This document shows positions 7,488-18,386 of a stretch of 46,574 nucleotides of DNA, in pieces. This DNA comes from Pelodictyon luteolum (GTDB lineage Bacteria; Bacteroidota; Chlorobiia; Chlorobiales; Chlorobiaceae), in the NCBI GenBank assembly GCA_020721225.1, contig DYNE01000015.1, positions 1-46,574 of the forward strand, in the 5' to 3' direction. Under the pieces are notes generated by a model. It saw nothing but the letters and a program-made list of their open reading frames with translations, was not told where the DNA came from and ran no database searches. The translations under genes were made by a program, and so were the position numbers. Position 1 is the stretch's first letter, and every line of letters begins with the position of its first letter.

Positions 7488-9128
7488 TCAGCAGTTTCGT
7501 ACGGTCGATGAGGTACGATCCTTGATGGTGGTTTCATCGAATGCATCCCAATCGTGTTCGTCGTGCTCGCGCTGGTATCCTGCTTCCTTCAGACCAAAGC
7601 TCATATCGGCAACCATTTCCGGACGCAGTTCCTTCAGGTTTTTCACCTCGTCCTGAGTGAGGATTCTCGACTTGTCGAATCCAAGGTCGATCTCGATCTT
7701 GCGGTTCTTGGTCTTCACGCGATCGATATCGTAGAAACGTTTGGTGATGGTGGTTTGCGCGAAAGCTTTCAGACATCCGAGCATGTATTTACGGACATAC
7801 GGGTCCTTGATCCAGGGATAGCCGAAGAATGTTTTACGCGCATAGAAGCGGGCATAGGATTTCAGCACGCCTTTGAGCACATCTTCTCGCTCCATGTTGT
7901 CCGGCTTGATGATGGGCGATACGAAGTTATATTTGGAATAATCGCGTACCTCCACCTTGTCGCCGAGCTCCTTGAAGAGATCCGAAAACGGCCACGGGGT
8001 GTAGATGGTCCAGTTCGCCATATCGGGATCCCAGTCTTTGCAGAGCTGATAGGTTTCCTCGATGGTTTCCGGCGTTTCATGTTCGAGCCCCATAACGAAC
8101 TGCGCTTCGGCAACGATTCCGTTTTTCTGCAGCAGCTTGATGGCAAGTTTATTCTCGTCAATCGTGGTTTCCTTGCGGAAACGGTTCAGGTTCATCTGGC
8201 TTGCCGCTTCGGTGCCGAGCGAGACGTGCACCAGTCCGGCCTTGCGGAAGAACGGCAGCAGATCTTCATCGCGCATGATGTCCGTTACCCGGGTGTTGAT
8301 ACCCCAGGTAACGCCGAGCTTGCGGTCGATAAGTTCTTGGCAGAGCGCGACGAACTTCTGTTTGTTGATGGTTGGTTCTTCATCGGCAAGGATAAAGAAA
8401 CCAACATTGTATTTCTTTACCAGAATTTCGATTTCATCAACAAAATGCTTCGGACTGCGCGCGCGGTAACGGCGCCAGAACTGCCATTGCGAGCAGAAGG
8501 TACAGGTAAAGGGGCACCCTCTTGCAAAGTTAGGTACCGCAAGGCGGCAGTTTAGAGGCGTATAGATGTACTTATTCCAGTCGTACAGGCTCCAATCGGG
8601 AGTCAGGGTATCAAGGTCTTCAATCACAGGGTGAGCCGGAGTAGCAAATACCTTGCCGTCATTGTCGATATAGGCAATACCGGTAATGTCAGCACGGTTT
8701 TCTTTGTCGGTTCCCGCTGCAATCTGCTTTACGAGGTTCACCGCAATTTCTTCACCCTCCCCACGAATGACATAATCGGTTTCGGGCGCTTCGCTCAGTA
8801 CCTGCGGGTACATGAATGTCGAGTGAATACCTCCCATGATCGTCCTGATTTTCGGATCGACCTTCTTGGCGATTTTCATGATATCCTGCGCCTTGAAAAT
8901 GGAGGGCGTGATATTGGTTGCCATCACAATATCCGGTTTGTTCTGCCGGATAATTTCCTCGATCTGATCATCCGGGAGGTCGTCGGCCATGGCGTCAACA
9001 AAACGTATTTGATCGAACCCGGCCTGTTTCAGGGCGCCACCGATATAGGCAACCCAGCTTGGCGTCCAGTTACCGGCAATTTCAGCTCCACCTGAATGAT
9101 AATTAGGCTGAATCATCAGTATTTTCAT
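7488..9128 (-). CDS. bchE: Anaerobic Mg-protoporphyrin IX monomethyl ester cyclase BchE
   Basis: The 546-residue enzyme has an N-terminal B12-binding-type domain (about 1-140) and a radical-SAM core with the CxxxCxxC cluster Cys205, Cys209, Cys212 in GCPFTCTFC. BchE closes the isocyclic fifth ring of bacteriochlorophyll using water as the oxygen source, with cobalamin, SAM and a 4Fe-4S cluster, which suits a strict anaerobe. GGAGG lies about nine bases before the ATG. It is the last gene of a bchH-bchM-bchE order, following the pathway (Mg insertion, methylation, cyclisation). The family also has BchQ/BchR methylases and other B12 radical-SAM enzymes; the length and position next to bchM support BchE. 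Confidence 0.92.
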   Translation of the reverse strand: MKILMIQPNYHSGGAEIAGNWTPSWVAYIGGALKQAGFDQIRFVDAMADDLPDDQIEEIIRQNKPDIVMATNITPSIFKAQDIMKIAKKVDPKIRTIMGGIHSTFMYPQVLSEAPETDYVIRGEGEEIAVNLVKQIAAGTDKENRADITGIAYIDNDGKVFATPAHPVIEDLDTLTPDWSLYDWNKYIYTPLNCRLAVPNFARGCPFTCTFCSQWQFWRRYRARSPKHFVDEIEILVKKYNVGFFILADEEPTINKQKFVALCQELIDRKLGVTWGINTRVTDIMRDEDLLPFFRKAGLVHVSLGTEAASQMNLNRFRKETTIDENKLAIKLLQKNGIVAEAQFVMGLEHETPETIEETYQLCKDWDPDMANWTIYTPWPFSDLFKELGDKVEVRDYSKYNFVSPIIKPDNMEREDVLKGVLKSYARFYARKTFFGYPWIKDPYVRKYMLGCLKAFAQTTITKRFYDIDRVKTKNRKIEIDLGFDKSRILTQDEVKNLKELRPEMVADMSFGLKEAGYQREHDEHDWDAFDETTIKDRTSSTVRNC

Positions 9129-9276
9129 CGGTATCCACCCTCCAGATATGTGTGTTTTTTACGAAATAGGAGATCTTCTCGTGAAACAGTATCAACCGGC
9201 ATTGTCCCAATAAAAAATCCCCGAATGATTAATTTACGATTTATTTATAAAATAGTCATAGGGTTTCTTTGTCCAT

Positions 9277-9975
9277 TCAGCGGCGCGCCGTGTTCATCAG
9301 CATGGTGTGATAGAAGCCCCAGCTGATTTTTTCACTGTTTCTGGTAACCATTCTGTTTTCGGTCATGGCTTTTTCCATCTCTTCGGCGCGGATCATCTGA
9401 ATGGTGGTTCTGCGTTCTTTTTTTGGAAAGTAGCCGCCCAGCCAGTGCTGAAAGGCAAGAATGTTGTTGTATGGCGCATAGGTGAAAATTACCGATCCTC
9501 TGGTCAGGCTGCTCAGGTTGGAAAATGCCTGCCGGAATCCTTCCGACGGGTAGTGAATGAGTACGTCAAAACAGACAACGGCGTCGTAGGTGCCTTTGAC
9601 CGATTCGATGGTGTTGACCTCGAAGTCGATATTGTTATTGACGCCCTGCATTGTTGCGTCGGCTTTTGCCTTTTCAACCATCTGTGAGGCAATATCAACA
9701 GCCTTGACTTTGTACCCCTCTTTGGCAAGTCTGATGCTGAACAGGCCGGTTCCGCACCCTGCATCGAGTATTGTGGCCCCTTTCGGAAGGTTGAGCTGCT
9801 GCAGCCAGCTGAACGCCTTGTCCATCATAACCGCATGGCCCTGACGGACGGTATTGCGTACGGTAGAGAGTTTGTCGTCGCCGTAAATCGAAGCCCAGCG
9901 CTGAAAGCCCTGGCCGTTGAAATACGAGCGAAGCATGTTTTTGTGTTCTTCGGCGTTGAAAGAGGAGCTGCTCAT
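9277..9975 (-). CDS. bchM: Mg-protoporphyrin IX O-methyltransferase BchM
   Basis: The 232-residue protein is a class I SAM-dependent methyltransferase, with the SAM-binding loop [16 protein letters not shown] (residues 69-84), the acidic VKAVDIAS strand end and the CFDVLIHYP motif. BchM methylates the ring C propionate of Mg-protoporphyrin IX, making the substrate of BchE. The motif [20 protein letters not shown] matches the BchM/ChlM family. It lies 45 bases after bchH and 148 bases before bchE, so the three are probably transcribed together. Confidence 0.92.
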   Translation of the reverse strand: MSSSSFNAEEHKNMLRSYFNGQGFQRWASIYGDDKLSTVRNTVRQGHAVMMDKAFSWLQQLNLPKGATILDAGCGTGLFSIRLAKEGYKVKAVDIASQMVEKAKADATMQGVNNNIDFEVNTIESVKGTYDAVVCFDVLIHYPSEGFRQAFSNLSSLTRGSVIFTYAPYNNILAFQHWLGGYFPKKERRTTIQMIRAEEMEKAMTENRMVTRNSEKISWGFYHTMLMNTARR

Positions 9976-10020
9976 GTTTGGTTTGTTAGACGTTGATCTT
10001 TTTTGACTACTTGATATCGT

Positions 10021-13000
10021 TCAATCCTGTACGTCGACGATGCCCTCTACTCTCGATTCGAGGTCTTCATACAGTTGCCGCAGTTCTTCAATGGTTTTCT
10101 CATCGGTTTTCCAGAACCCTCTGGCATTGGCTTCCAGGAGTCGCTTCGTCATGGCGGTTACCGCATGAGCGTTAAGTTTCGTAAGCCGTTCGAGCATTGC
10201 AGGGTCCTGCAGGAACGTTTCATTGAACTGCTGATAGGTCCAGTCTCCGACTGCAGAAGCCGTGGCGCTCCAGCCGTAGGTGTTGCTGAGGTGCGATTCT
10301 ATCTCCCTTACGCCCTCGTAACCATGCTCCAGCATGGCTTCATACCATCTCGGATTGAGCAGTTTCGTACGGGCTTCAAGCGCCACCATTTTCTCCAGAG
10401 GACGTATTTTCTGTTTTGTCCCGAATCCATTGACGTCGCCAAGGAGAATGTCGGGTTTCGACCCGCTGATGCGCTCTACAGTTTTTGAAACTCCGCCAAG
10501 ATACTCATAATAATGATCAATATCCGAAATCCCGATTTCATAACTGTCGATATTCTGGAAAGTCAACGTGACATTTCGCAGGGCGGAACGCAGTGCTTCG
10601 GGGCACTCTTTCCAATCGCCGGTTTCGGTGGCGGCAAAGCTTTTTCGATTGACAAACGCATCGGCAAGCTGCTGTTCTTCTTCCCATGAACTGCTTTCGA
10701 CCAGATGATTGACGTTCGCGCCATAGCTTCCCGGAGCGTTGGAAAATACTCTGTTCGATGCATCGGTAAAAGAACAATTTTTTTCCTGCATTTCAAGCAG
10801 CACATGTTTTCTGACAAAGTTCATGTCGGGAGGTTCGTCTGCCGATGCCGCCATCCTTGCCGCTTTGTCGAGCAGTTTGACCTGAGGGGCGAGCAGATCG
10901 CGGAAGATGCCGCTGATAGTGATAACGACATCGATTCTCGGACGGCCAAGTTCTGCAAGAGGGATGAGTTGCACATCGCTGGTTTTGCCGAGCTCGTCGG
11001 TCATGGGTTGTGCACCCATCAGGGCAAGGGCCTGGGCAATTCCTTCGCCATCGCTTTTGAGGTTGTCGGTTCCCCAGAGAATCAGGGCGATCGATTCGGG
11101 GAGGGCGCCGTGCTTTTGCCGGTACTGTTCGAGCAGTTCTTCTGCCGAGCGGCGTCCGGCCTCGCGGGCAAAGGCGGATGGAATGCTGTAGGGATCGAGA
11201 CTGTGCATGTTCCTTCCTGTCGGTACAATATCCGGATTACGGACGAGGTCGTTTCCCGGAGACGGCGGAATGTATGTGCCGTCAAGGGCTTGCAGAACGG
11301 CATGGATCTCGTTGTTTTCGGCGATATTTCCCAGAACGACATTAAGGAACGTCCAGAGTTTCTGCAGTTCGCCGCTCTTGACGCCGGCTTTGCTGTGGAG
11401 ATAGCTGTCCGCTTCGGAAATTCTTACCGGAAGGCTGTTTTCGAGAAGCTGCCGGATGCCCGGATTTCCTGTAATGCCGGACGAGGAAAGATGTCCGGTG
11501 AAAATTCTGACAGCTTCCCGCGTGAGGGCAAGGATCTCCTGCCATGTCTGCAGGGCTGTCCGGTCGCTGTCGAGAGTGTCGGTAAGCCTCGCATAATCCA
11601 GTTTTTTGTGTCCGCAAATAATCTCGGGAAGCGAACGGTTATCGAGTTCCGGGCGGCTGTGCGATACGAGAAGCGCGAGGTGATCGACAAGGCTCTCTAT
11701 CGACGGGGCTTCACCCATGATATGCAGGCCCAGCGGGATCATTCGTTCTTCGATGAAATAGAGCTCGCTGCTGAGTCCGGCAAGATACTCTTCGGAGGAT
11801 ACCTCCTCTTTTTTCGTGTTGATTTCAAGTTCGGCAGCCAGCGCTTCTATTTCAAGCATGAGCTCCCCGTCCGGATGTTTCAGTGCCGAGGCAAGCAGTT
11901 CCTTCAGTTTCCGCAATCCTTTATAAAGTCCGGCCTGTTCGAGCGGTGGCGAGAGATAACTGACAAGCGTCGCAAATCCCCTGCGTTTTGCTATTGCGCC
12001 TTCGCTTGGATTGTTGACGCAGTAACAGTAGAAATTCGGAAGGGTACCGATCAGTTTTTTCGGCCAGCAGAGCGAAGAGAGTCCGGCCTGTTTGCCTGGC
12101 ATGAACTCCAGCGCTCCGTGCGTACCGAAATGCAGCACGGCATCAGCGTCGAAACAGTGTTCGAGCCAGGTGTAAAAAGCCGCAAATGCATGATTCGGTG
12201 CTGCATCCTTTGCCATCAGCAGACGCATCGGGTCACGCTCGTAACCGAAAGATGGCTGCTGGCCGATAAAGATATTGCCGAATGAGCAGCCGAGAACGTG
12301 GAATCCGTTACGGTCGGTCAGGATTTCGCCGGGAGCGTCTCCCCAGAACGGTTCGATGCCGCTGCAGGCCGGAAAGAGCTTTCGGTACTCTTCCGTGGAG
12401 AGATGGGCGGCAACATTGCCGTCCGTTCCGTAAATCAGGCGGTTGCCTTCAAGAAGGCGATCCTTGAGTTCTTCAATATCGGCAGGCGGTTCCACATGAT
12501 AGCCGGCACGCTGCATTTCTTTGAGAAGGCGCATCAGGCTCTCAAAAACGTTGAGGTAAGCGGCCGTACCTGCATTGCCGAGATTCGGCGGAAAATTAAA
12601 GAGGATGATGGCGATTTTTTTATCGGCAGAAGGTTTTGCCCGCAGACGGAGAAACCGGTCGATTCTGCCGGTAATGTCCCGTATTTCACGTTCGAGCGGG
12701 ATGGTTCGGTCATTGCCTGTGCCCGCATAGACATGAGGCTCTATGGTGCCGTCAAGTTCAGGTACCGCTACGCAAAGCGCTGTCTGTAACGGAGTGAGGC
12801 CGTGGCTGTTGTTTTGCCACTGCTCGACAGGCTGAAAGGAGAGCGGGATGAGATTGTAGCAGGGGACATTGAGTTTTTTCAGCGCCGCAATCGCTTCTTT
12901 GGCCTTGTTTTCTGCCGGTCCGCCAACCAGAGAGAATCCGGTGCCGTTGATCAGGAGTTCCGGTTTCATGGAACCGGGTTTTTCGGGATCGAAAAACCGG

Positions 13001-13854
13001 TCGAGCACCGGACGAAAATCAAGGCCACCGCAGTAGGCGATACAGGCGCTTATTCCTTTTGATTCCAGATCGCGGACAAGGTAATCGAGATGGTGCATAT
13101 TTTTGCTCAGCACTGTCGATCGCATGGCAAGAATGGCTACCGGACCCTTGTTCAGCAACGGTTTCCGCTTGCTTTGCCATGCATCGAAAGCTCCGGCTGA
13201 AAGAAACGGCCCGGAAGCGTCAGGGTGGCAGAGCGAGGCATCCGGATAAAAGACCGGGTCCTCCTGAGGGAGCTTTCCTTTCCAGCCAGGTACATAACGG
13301 TCCGCTATAAGGCAGAGGAACCTTTCCATATTTTCCTGCGAACCGTTCAGCCAGAACTGGTGCGCGGCGATGAACGTATGTATATCCCGAGCTCTGCCGG
13401 GGATGTACTTCATGATTTTGCCGATATTGCGGGCAATGGCGAGCTGTCTCTGGCTTTCGCCGTGACTGTTTTTAGGTTTCAGCTTTGCCGCCCATTGCCT
13501 GAAAATGCCGGATTCCTTTTCTGGATTTCCCGATTTCCTGAGCGAGAACTTTCCTATTCTTGTCCGGGTGAGGAGGGCCGGATTACTGGTAATGATGCAG
13601 ATCTGGGAAGATGCATCTTCAAGGAGTTGTTCAAGAGGGCGTACAATTTCCTCGCTGAAGAGCATCGAACCGAAAATAAAATCAGCCGAACGGAAGGCTT
13701 TTTCCAGTTTTTCCCATTGGGGAGCGTCGTGACGGAGACCAAGATTGAACAGCGAAACCTCAAGACCGAGATGATATTTCCGATTCAGTTCTTCAGCAGC
13801 GCTTTTCAGGGCGCTGTTGTTGGTGGCCTCCATGGTAAGGAAAACAAAATGCAT
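10021..13854 (-). CDS. bchH: Magnesium chelatase large subunit BchH (porphyrin-binding)
   Basis: The 1277-residue protein is a full-length BchH/ChlH/CobN-family subunit, which binds protoporphyrin IX and inserts Mg with the BchI-BchD AAA+ motor. Family blocks are seen in order: [20 protein letters not shown], GMxGxxEF-type [17 protein letters not shown], the [13 protein letters not shown] segment and a C-terminal [20 protein letters not shown]. The first block, ending in [20 protein letters not shown], resembles plant ChlH more than the neighbouring paralogue does. That, together with adjacency to bchM, makes this the canonical BchH, as in Chlorobaculum tepidum, where bchH lies next to bchM. 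No bchI or bchD is in the window. Confidence 0.88.
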   Translation of the reverse strand: MHFVFLTMEATNNSALKSAAEELNRKYHLGLEVSLFNLGLRHDAPQWEKLEKAFRSADFIFGSMLFSEEIVRPLEQLLEDASSQICIITSNPALLTRTRIGKFSLRKSGNPEKESGIFRQWAAKLKPKNSHGESQRQLAIARNIGKIMKYIPGRARDIHTFIAAHQFWLNGSQENMERFLCLIADRYVPGWKGKLPQEDPVFYPDASLCHPDASGPFLSAGAFDAWQSKRKPLLNKGPVAILAMRSTVLSKNMHHLDYLVRDLESKGISACIAYCGGLDFRPVLDRFFDPEKPGSMKPELLINGTGFSLVGGPAENKAKEAIAALKKLNVPCYNLIPLSFQPVEQWQNNSHGLTPLQTALCVAVPELDGTIEPHVYAGTGNDRTIPLEREIRDITGRIDRFLRLRAKPSADKKIAIILFNFPPNLGNAGTAAYLNVFESLMRLLKEMQRAGYHVEPPADIEELKDRLLEGNRLIYGTDGNVAAHLSTEEYRKLFPACSGIEPFWGDAPGEILTDRNGFHVLGCSFGNIFIGQQPSFGYERDPMRLLMAKDAAPNHAFAAFYTWLEHCFDADAVLHFGTHGALEFMPGKQAGLSSLCWPKKLIGTLPNFYCYCVNNPSEGAIAKRRGFATLVSYLSPPLEQAGLYKGLRKLKELLASALKHPDGELMLEIEALAAELEINTKKEEVSSEEYLAGLSSELYFIEERMIPLGLHIMGEAPSIESLVDHLALLVSHSRPELDNRSLPEIICGHKKLDYARLTDTLDSDRTALQTWQEILALTREAVRIFTGHLSSSGITGNPGIRQLLENSLPVRISEADSYLHSKAGVKSGELQKLWTFLNVVLGNIAENNEIHAVLQALDGTYIPPSPGNDLVRNPDIVPTGRNMHSLDPYSIPSAFAREAGRRSAEELLEQYRQKHGALPESIALILWGTDNLKSDGEGIAQALALMGAQPMTDELGKTSDVQLIPLAELGRPRIDVVITISGIFRDLLAPQVKLLDKAARMAASADEPPDMNFVRKHVLLEMQEKNCSFTDASNRVFSNAPGSYGANVNHLVESSSWEEEQQLADAFVNRKSFAATETGDWKECPEALRSALRNVTLTFQNIDSYEIGISDIDHYYEYLGGVSKTVERISGSKPDILLGDVNGFGTKQKIRPLEKMVALEARTKLLNPRWYEAMLEHGYEGVREIESHLSNTYGWSATASAVGDWTYQQFNETFLQDPAMLERLTKLNAHAVTAMTKRLLEANARGFWKTDEKTIEELRQLYEDLESRVEGIVDVQD

Positions 13855-14419
13855 GGGTCAACCTTTTTTTACAGGGCTGTTTTTCAGAAAAAACGTAATG
13901 GAAAACATGCCTCTTTTCCTCAGCAAGCCTGCTTGCCGAGGTTCTGTTGGCTTCATACGCTGAGGACCGATACGTACGAAAGCTGTCAACGGTTGATGCT
14001 TAAATCAGCAGTATGGCATTTTGCTGGAAAAGATTTCGGGGTAACACCGTGAAGATCGAAGGAAGCGGAGATACAACGCTCAGGGAAGAGAGTGCTTGAG
14101 GTCGTATATGCAGTACATGGTTATGGTCATTGCCGTTTCGAAACTTTTCATGGGTATCGGGAGCGGCAATCTGAGGCGGGGCCTGAAAGAGCGTATGGCT
14201 TGCGGGAAACCAGACGGAACCGTTGCCTGTTCCCTGAAGAAGAGAGCGGGATTTCAGTTTGGCGTTAAGATTTGTCGTCTTGGCACAGAAATTGAAACCA
14301 ACTACCGAGATAACAAAAAAGAGCAGTATCTCAAAAAAACGCCAGACACTTCGCGATATGTTGCACTTGCCTGCCTGCATAAGCATATTTTATGCAATAT
14401 AGCAAACGGAACACTGAAA
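13855..14419. other. Leader and intergenic region of bchH
   Basis: This non-coding stretch separates the bchS/T-type terminator from bchH. It should hold the promoter of bchH-bchM-bchE on the minus strand. I could not pick a convincing -35/-10 pair. A hairpin lies at 13918-13941. No tRNA and no cobalamin riboswitch boxes were recognised. Confidence 0.45.
13918..13941 (-). promoter_or_regulatory. Hairpin in the bchH leader
   Basis: CCTC-A-GCAAGC, a two-base loop, GCTTGC-C-GAGG forms a nearly perfect palindrome 63 bases upstream of the bchH start codon. It has no T-run. It could be an operator for a dimeric regulator or an RNA structure in the leader; the sequence alone does not decide. Confidence 0.35.
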
Positions 14420-14457
14420 AAGAAAAGGCACAGTGTGGTTGCACCATGCCTTTTCTT
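14420..14457 (-). terminator. Terminator after the bchS/T-type gene
   Basis: AAGAAAAGGCA (14420-14430) pairs with TGCCTTTTCTT (14447-14457), and a small inner TGGT/ACCA stem stacks within the loop. Read on the minus strand it is followed by a T-rich run. It lies 20 bases after the stop codon of the upstream paralogue and probably separates its transcript from bchH. Confidence 0.75.
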
Positions 14458-14476
14458 CAAGCGGGTATGTATCCGT

Positions 14477-17400
14477 TCAGATCTCGATTCCTTCCAGACG
14501 GTCTTCAAGGTCTGAATAGATCTCCTGAAGCTTCTCGATCATCTCGGGGTCTGCGCTCCACATGCCGCGTCCGCTTGCTTCGAGCATACGGCCGACGATA
14601 TTCTTGAAAGCTTTCGGGTTGACCTTCATCAGGCGTTCCCGCATTTTCGGATCCATCGCATACGTCTGGGCGGCTTCCTTGTACACCCAGTCATCAACGC
14701 CTTTGGTGACGGCATCCCATCCCAGCATGTAGGTAAAGCGGTTGCTGATTTCCGTCGCACCGCTGTGGCCCTGTTCGAGCATGGTTTCAAACCATTTCGG
14801 ATTGAGCAGCTTGGTGCGGAATTCCACCTTCAACGCTTTGTCGGCGTCGTCGATTTTGACATCTGCCGTAAAGGTCTCCACATAGTTCAGTTTGACGTTG
14901 TCACCTTTCGGGTTGCGGCGGCGGGCAGAAAGCTGCAGGGCACCCGAAGAGGAGAAGTAGCGGTCGATATCTGAAATACCGAACTCCGCCGAGTCAACCT
15001 GCTGCACTACACGGTCAACCGTGCTGAGCAGTCCTTTGAGAATATCGGTCTGCTGGTCGCCGTAGCGGTTGCCGCCATAGGCGAACCCGGTACGCTTGAC
15101 GAACATGTTGTCGAGATCTTCTTCCGATTCCCATGCGGAATCCTCTACCAGTTCCTCGACCTGTGAACCGTATGCTCCGGGAGCCTGGGTGAAGAGTCGC
15201 GAAGTAGCGCTTTCGAAATCCCTGCCTTCGCTCATGGCCGCATCGACATGTTTTCTGATGTGGTTCATTTCATGCGGTTCGACGGCTCTTGCCGCATCTT
15301 TTACGAGCTTGTCGAGATGATCGACCAGTACGCCGAAGGTATCGCGGAAGATCGAGCTGATCTGAATCAGCACGTCGATTCTCGGCCTGCCGAGTCTTTC
15401 AAGGGGTATGAGCTGATAGTGGCTGATTTTGCCCTGGGCATCATAGGCCGGTTCGGCGCCCATCAGGTGGATGATGACGGCAACTGCTTCGCCCTTGCTC
15501 TTGATGGTGTCGAGACCCCACAGTACCTGCGCGATGGTTTCGGGATATTCGCCGTTGTTCTCTTCGCAGTGCCGCCTGATGATGGTTTCGGCAATTTGTT
15601 TGCCGCGCTTGAACGCCAGTTCCGAAGGGATGCGCCACGGATCGATGGCATGGATGTTGCGCCCGGTCGGCAGAATTCCTGCCCCGTCGCGCACGAGGTC
15701 GCCGCCCGGTCCTGAAGGCAGGTATTCACCGCGAAGCGCACGGACGAAACTGTTCATCTCGTTGCTGTTGTCCTGAAGCGCAAGCTTCATGGCTATACCT
15801 TCTTTCAGCGATTCGTTGATGGATTCGGCAAGTTCCTGCGACACTTTCGCTCCGCCGGTCAGGACGTTGAAGACTGCGGTCGGATTGGATTTTTCAAAAA
15901 CGGTCTGATTGATAAAGTCGCGGGTGAGATCGTCGATCTTTTCGCGCACTTTCATTGCGGCTTCCTCTCCCTTGCGGGCCCTCGTTGCAAGCGCGGCATA
16001 GTCGCCATAGACAGAGCTTTCTCCGATGGCATGCATTATGATGGATGGCAGCGATTTTTCGTTGCCTCGTACCTTGAGGTACTCCATGATGGTGGTTACC
16101 TGGGTTTCCGGCAGGGGAGTCTGGCCGAACACATGCAGCGAGTTCGAAATGAGGCGGCTTTCCAGCTCCATCATGTAGGTGTAAAGCCTGCTGATGTAAT
16201 TGGTGAACGGTTCATTTTCGATACGCGGACAGTCATCGGTAAGATTGAGCTGCCGTGCCTTTTCGATTATAGCTTCTTCGGTTTCGATATCGACTATTTT
16301 CTCCAGACCACGTTCGCGGTAGTCGTTCAGCATCTCCTTGAAGGCCGGAAGCTCCTTGTAAAGACCCGCTCTGGAAAGCGGCGGGATATTGTGCGAAATC
16401 ATGGTTGCATAACCACGGCGTTTTGCAATGTTGGCCTCGCTCGGGTTGTTGATCGGATAGATATAGAAATGAGGAACTTCGCCAAGCAGCGCATCGGACC
16501 AGCAGTCGCCGGTAACGCCGAGCTGCAGGCCCGGCATCCATTCAACGGTGCCGTGCATGCCGACGTGCACAAGGGCATTCGCTCCGAACTCGCGGCTGAT
16601 CCAGCGGTAAAAGGCGATGTACTGATGGTGCGGCGTGTTCTCCTTGTCGAAGAGCAGCCTCATGGGATCGCCCTGTATGCCGAGGCGAGGCTGTACGCCG
16701 ATGAAGATGTTGCCAAGCTGCAATCCGCCGATAAAGAGCTGCCCGGTGCCTACCGGGACGATGTCGCCGGGGAATCCGCTCCAGCGGCCCTCGATGCGTT
16801 CGCGCTCCCTGTCGCTGGTAATTCTGTTGTAGGTTTCCCGGTCGATCGAGAAGTTGTCCTGTTCGTGAGCCTGGATTTCGTAATCGGTTGCCCGGTCGAG
16901 CATGGCAAGCAGCGCTTCGGGGGACTCAGGCAGTTCGCCGGTATTGTACCCTTCGCCCTTCAGGCGTTCGAGCATTTTATAGAGGCTTTTCGGGACATCG
17001 AGCAGAGCGGCGCTGGCTTTTTTGCCCATGCCCGGAGGATAGTCGTACACCACAAACGCAACCTTCTTGTCCTTATTGGCAAGGGTGCGGAGGTCGGAGA
17101 ATTTTTTCGCGATTCCTGAAAGCCTTTCCAGACGGTCGGGCACGGTCTGCAGACGTCCGTCCTTGATGGCACCAAGTACTACCGGGCAGACTGCACCGTC
17201 CATTTCCGGCAGGGAGTAGGTCATTGCGGACTGCAGCGGCACGACGCCCTGTGATTTCCATGAATTGAAGTCCTGGATAAAGAGCGGCTGCGAAACAACG
17301 TAAGGCGCGTTGATCTTGCCGAGAATTTCATCGCGGGCGGCCGCTGAGGCTCCCGGTGTCGTTGCGCCTGCAGGTCCGCCGACAAAGCCGAAGCCCATCA

Positions 17401-18280
17401 TGTTGATGAGCATGTCGGGGTTTGCATGGGTAAACCATTCGCGGGCGGCGACGTGGCCTTCAACGCCCATAACGAAAACCGGAAGGGGATTGAGTCCCTT
17501 CTTTTCGATGGCGCGGATGGTGTTGTCGATATATTCCTTTTCCTGCAACAGGTGCTTGCGGAAGAAGAGCATGGCGATGTTGCGCTTTTTCGATGCGCTC
17601 CTGTCGCGCTTCTGCAGCCATTTTTCGTAGTGGTGCAGATCTTTCAGGTATTCGGGTGCATCAGGATGGTAGAAGCCCATGGTGGGCACTTCCTGTACTT
17701 TTTCGGCCTTGACGCCGACCTCAAAATATTCCGCCATGATGTAGTTGAACATCGAGGCGAGGTTATCGGTCGTGGGATGCATCCAGTAGGTGTATACCTG
17801 CATCCAGTTCTTGAAATCCTTCGCTTTTTTCGGAATCAGCGGCAACATGGTGCGCATGATCTTGAGCAGCTTCATGTAGCCGTAAAGCGCATCTTCATCG
17901 CGTCCCTTTACCAGCATTTTCGCTACTTTTTTGACGATATCCGGCATGCCGCTGCCGTCGCCTGACACCACGTAATTGCCTACCCTGGTCATTTGCATGA
18001 CTTCCGGCATCGACTCGTAGGCAAAAACCGTTGTTACTTTAGATTGTTCAATCTGTTCCTGTAGCCAGTCTGCCTGACCCTTGAACTGAATAAGGGTGGT
18101 GAAAATACAGTCGGCATTGTGGATCGCTTCTGCTGCTTCGGGATTCTGATGTTCCAGATCCTGATCGGTCCATTGGGTCAGTTCAGCATGAGCGCCGATT
18201 TTTTCCCTGACTTCACGCCAAACCCGCTGGTTGCATTGCTCCATCCCGACAATAGCGGCAATTCTGATTTTATCGTGCAT
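14477..18280 (-). CDS. bchS: Magnesium chelatase large-subunit paralogue, BchS/BchT type
   Basis: The 1267-residue protein is a second full-length member of the BchH family, with the same blocks: HVGMHGTVEWMPGLQLGV, INNPSEANIAKRRGYATMIS, RGEYLPSGPGGDLVRDGAG and the C-terminal GRGMWSADPEMIEKLQEIYS. Its N-terminal region (AAIVGMEQCNQRVWREVREK) and the block MQVYTYWMHPTTDNLASMFN differ clearly from canonical BchH. Green sulfur bacteria are known for three paralogues, BchH, BchS and BchT, thought to partition Mg insertion between chlorophyll a, bacteriochlorophyll a and the abundant antenna bacteriochlorophylls c/d/e. Position upstream of bchH matches bchS of C. tepidum; bchT cannot be excluded. 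It ends at its own terminator. Confidence 0.8.
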   Translation of the reverse strand: MHDKIRIAAIVGMEQCNQRVWREVREKIGAHAELTQWTDQDLEHQNPEAAEAIHNADCIFTTLIQFKGQADWLQEQIEQSKVTTVFAYESMPEVMQMTRVGNYVVSGDGSGMPDIVKKVAKMLVKGRDEDALYGYMKLLKIMRTMLPLIPKKAKDFKNWMQVYTYWMHPTTDNLASMFNYIMAEYFEVGVKAEKVQEVPTMGFYHPDAPEYLKDLHHYEKWLQKRDRSASKKRNIAMLFFRKHLLQEKEYIDNTIRAIEKKGLNPLPVFVMGVEGHVAAREWFTHANPDMLINMMGFGFVGGPAGATTPGASAAARDEILGKINAPYVVSQPLFIQDFNSWKSQGVVPLQSAMTYSLPEMDGAVCPVVLGAIKDGRLQTVPDRLERLSGIAKKFSDLRTLANKDKKVAFVVYDYPPGMGKKASAALLDVPKSLYKMLERLKGEGYNTGELPESPEALLAMLDRATDYEIQAHEQDNFSIDRETYNRITSDRERERIEGRWSGFPGDIVPVGTGQLFIGGLQLGNIFIGVQPRLGIQGDPMRLLFDKENTPHHQYIAFYRWISREFGANALVHVGMHGTVEWMPGLQLGVTGDCWSDALLGEVPHFYIYPINNPSEANIAKRRGYATMISHNIPPLSRAGLYKELPAFKEMLNDYRERGLEKIVDIETEEAIIEKARQLNLTDDCPRIENEPFTNYISRLYTYMMELESRLISNSLHVFGQTPLPETQVTTIMEYLKVRGNEKSLPSIIMHAIGESSVYGDYAALATRARKGEEAAMKVREKIDDLTRDFINQTVFEKSNPTAVFNVLTGGAKVSQELAESINESLKEGIAMKLALQDNSNEMNSFVRALRGEYLPSGPGGDLVRDGAGILPTGRNIHAIDPWRIPSELAFKRGKQIAETIIRRHCEENNGEYPETIAQVLWGLDTIKSKGEAVAVIIHLMGAEPAYDAQGKISHYQLIPLERLGRPRIDVLIQISSIFRDTFGVLVDHLDKLVKDAARAVEPHEMNHIRKHVDAAMSEGRDFESATSRLFTQAPGAYGSQVEELVEDSAWESEEDLDNMFVKRTGFAYGGNRYGDQQTDILKGLLSTVDRVVQQVDSAEFGISDIDRYFSSSGALQLSARRRNPKGDNVKLNYVETFTADVKIDDADKALKVEFRTKLLNPKWFETMLEQGHSGATEISNRFTYMLGWDAVTKGVDDWVYKEAAQTYAMDPKMRERLMKVNPKAFKNIVGRMLEASGRGMWSADPEMIEKLQEIYSDLEDRLEGIEI

Positions 18281-18386
18281 AAGGATAACGAAGATGTGCT
18301 GTGATTGTGGTTTTTACAGGATTGGGAAATGTAAGAAAATCCTTCGATGAATACTAACGGCAATTGTTTTCAGTAGGCGGGGGGAA

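Noticed and set aside
10705-12285. Long open frame (about 526 codons) on the plus strand opposite bchH
   Set aside because: It is a shadow of the codon usage of bchH; it has no family motifs and no ribosome site. The same applies to long frames opposite bchS (16031-17119) and bchE (7554-8555).
14000-14386. Minus-strand frame of 128 codons in the bchH/bchS gap, with one hydrophobic stretch
   Set aside because: It has no ribosome site and no recognised family, and the tail looks random. A gene is not supported, though the region could hide a small protein.
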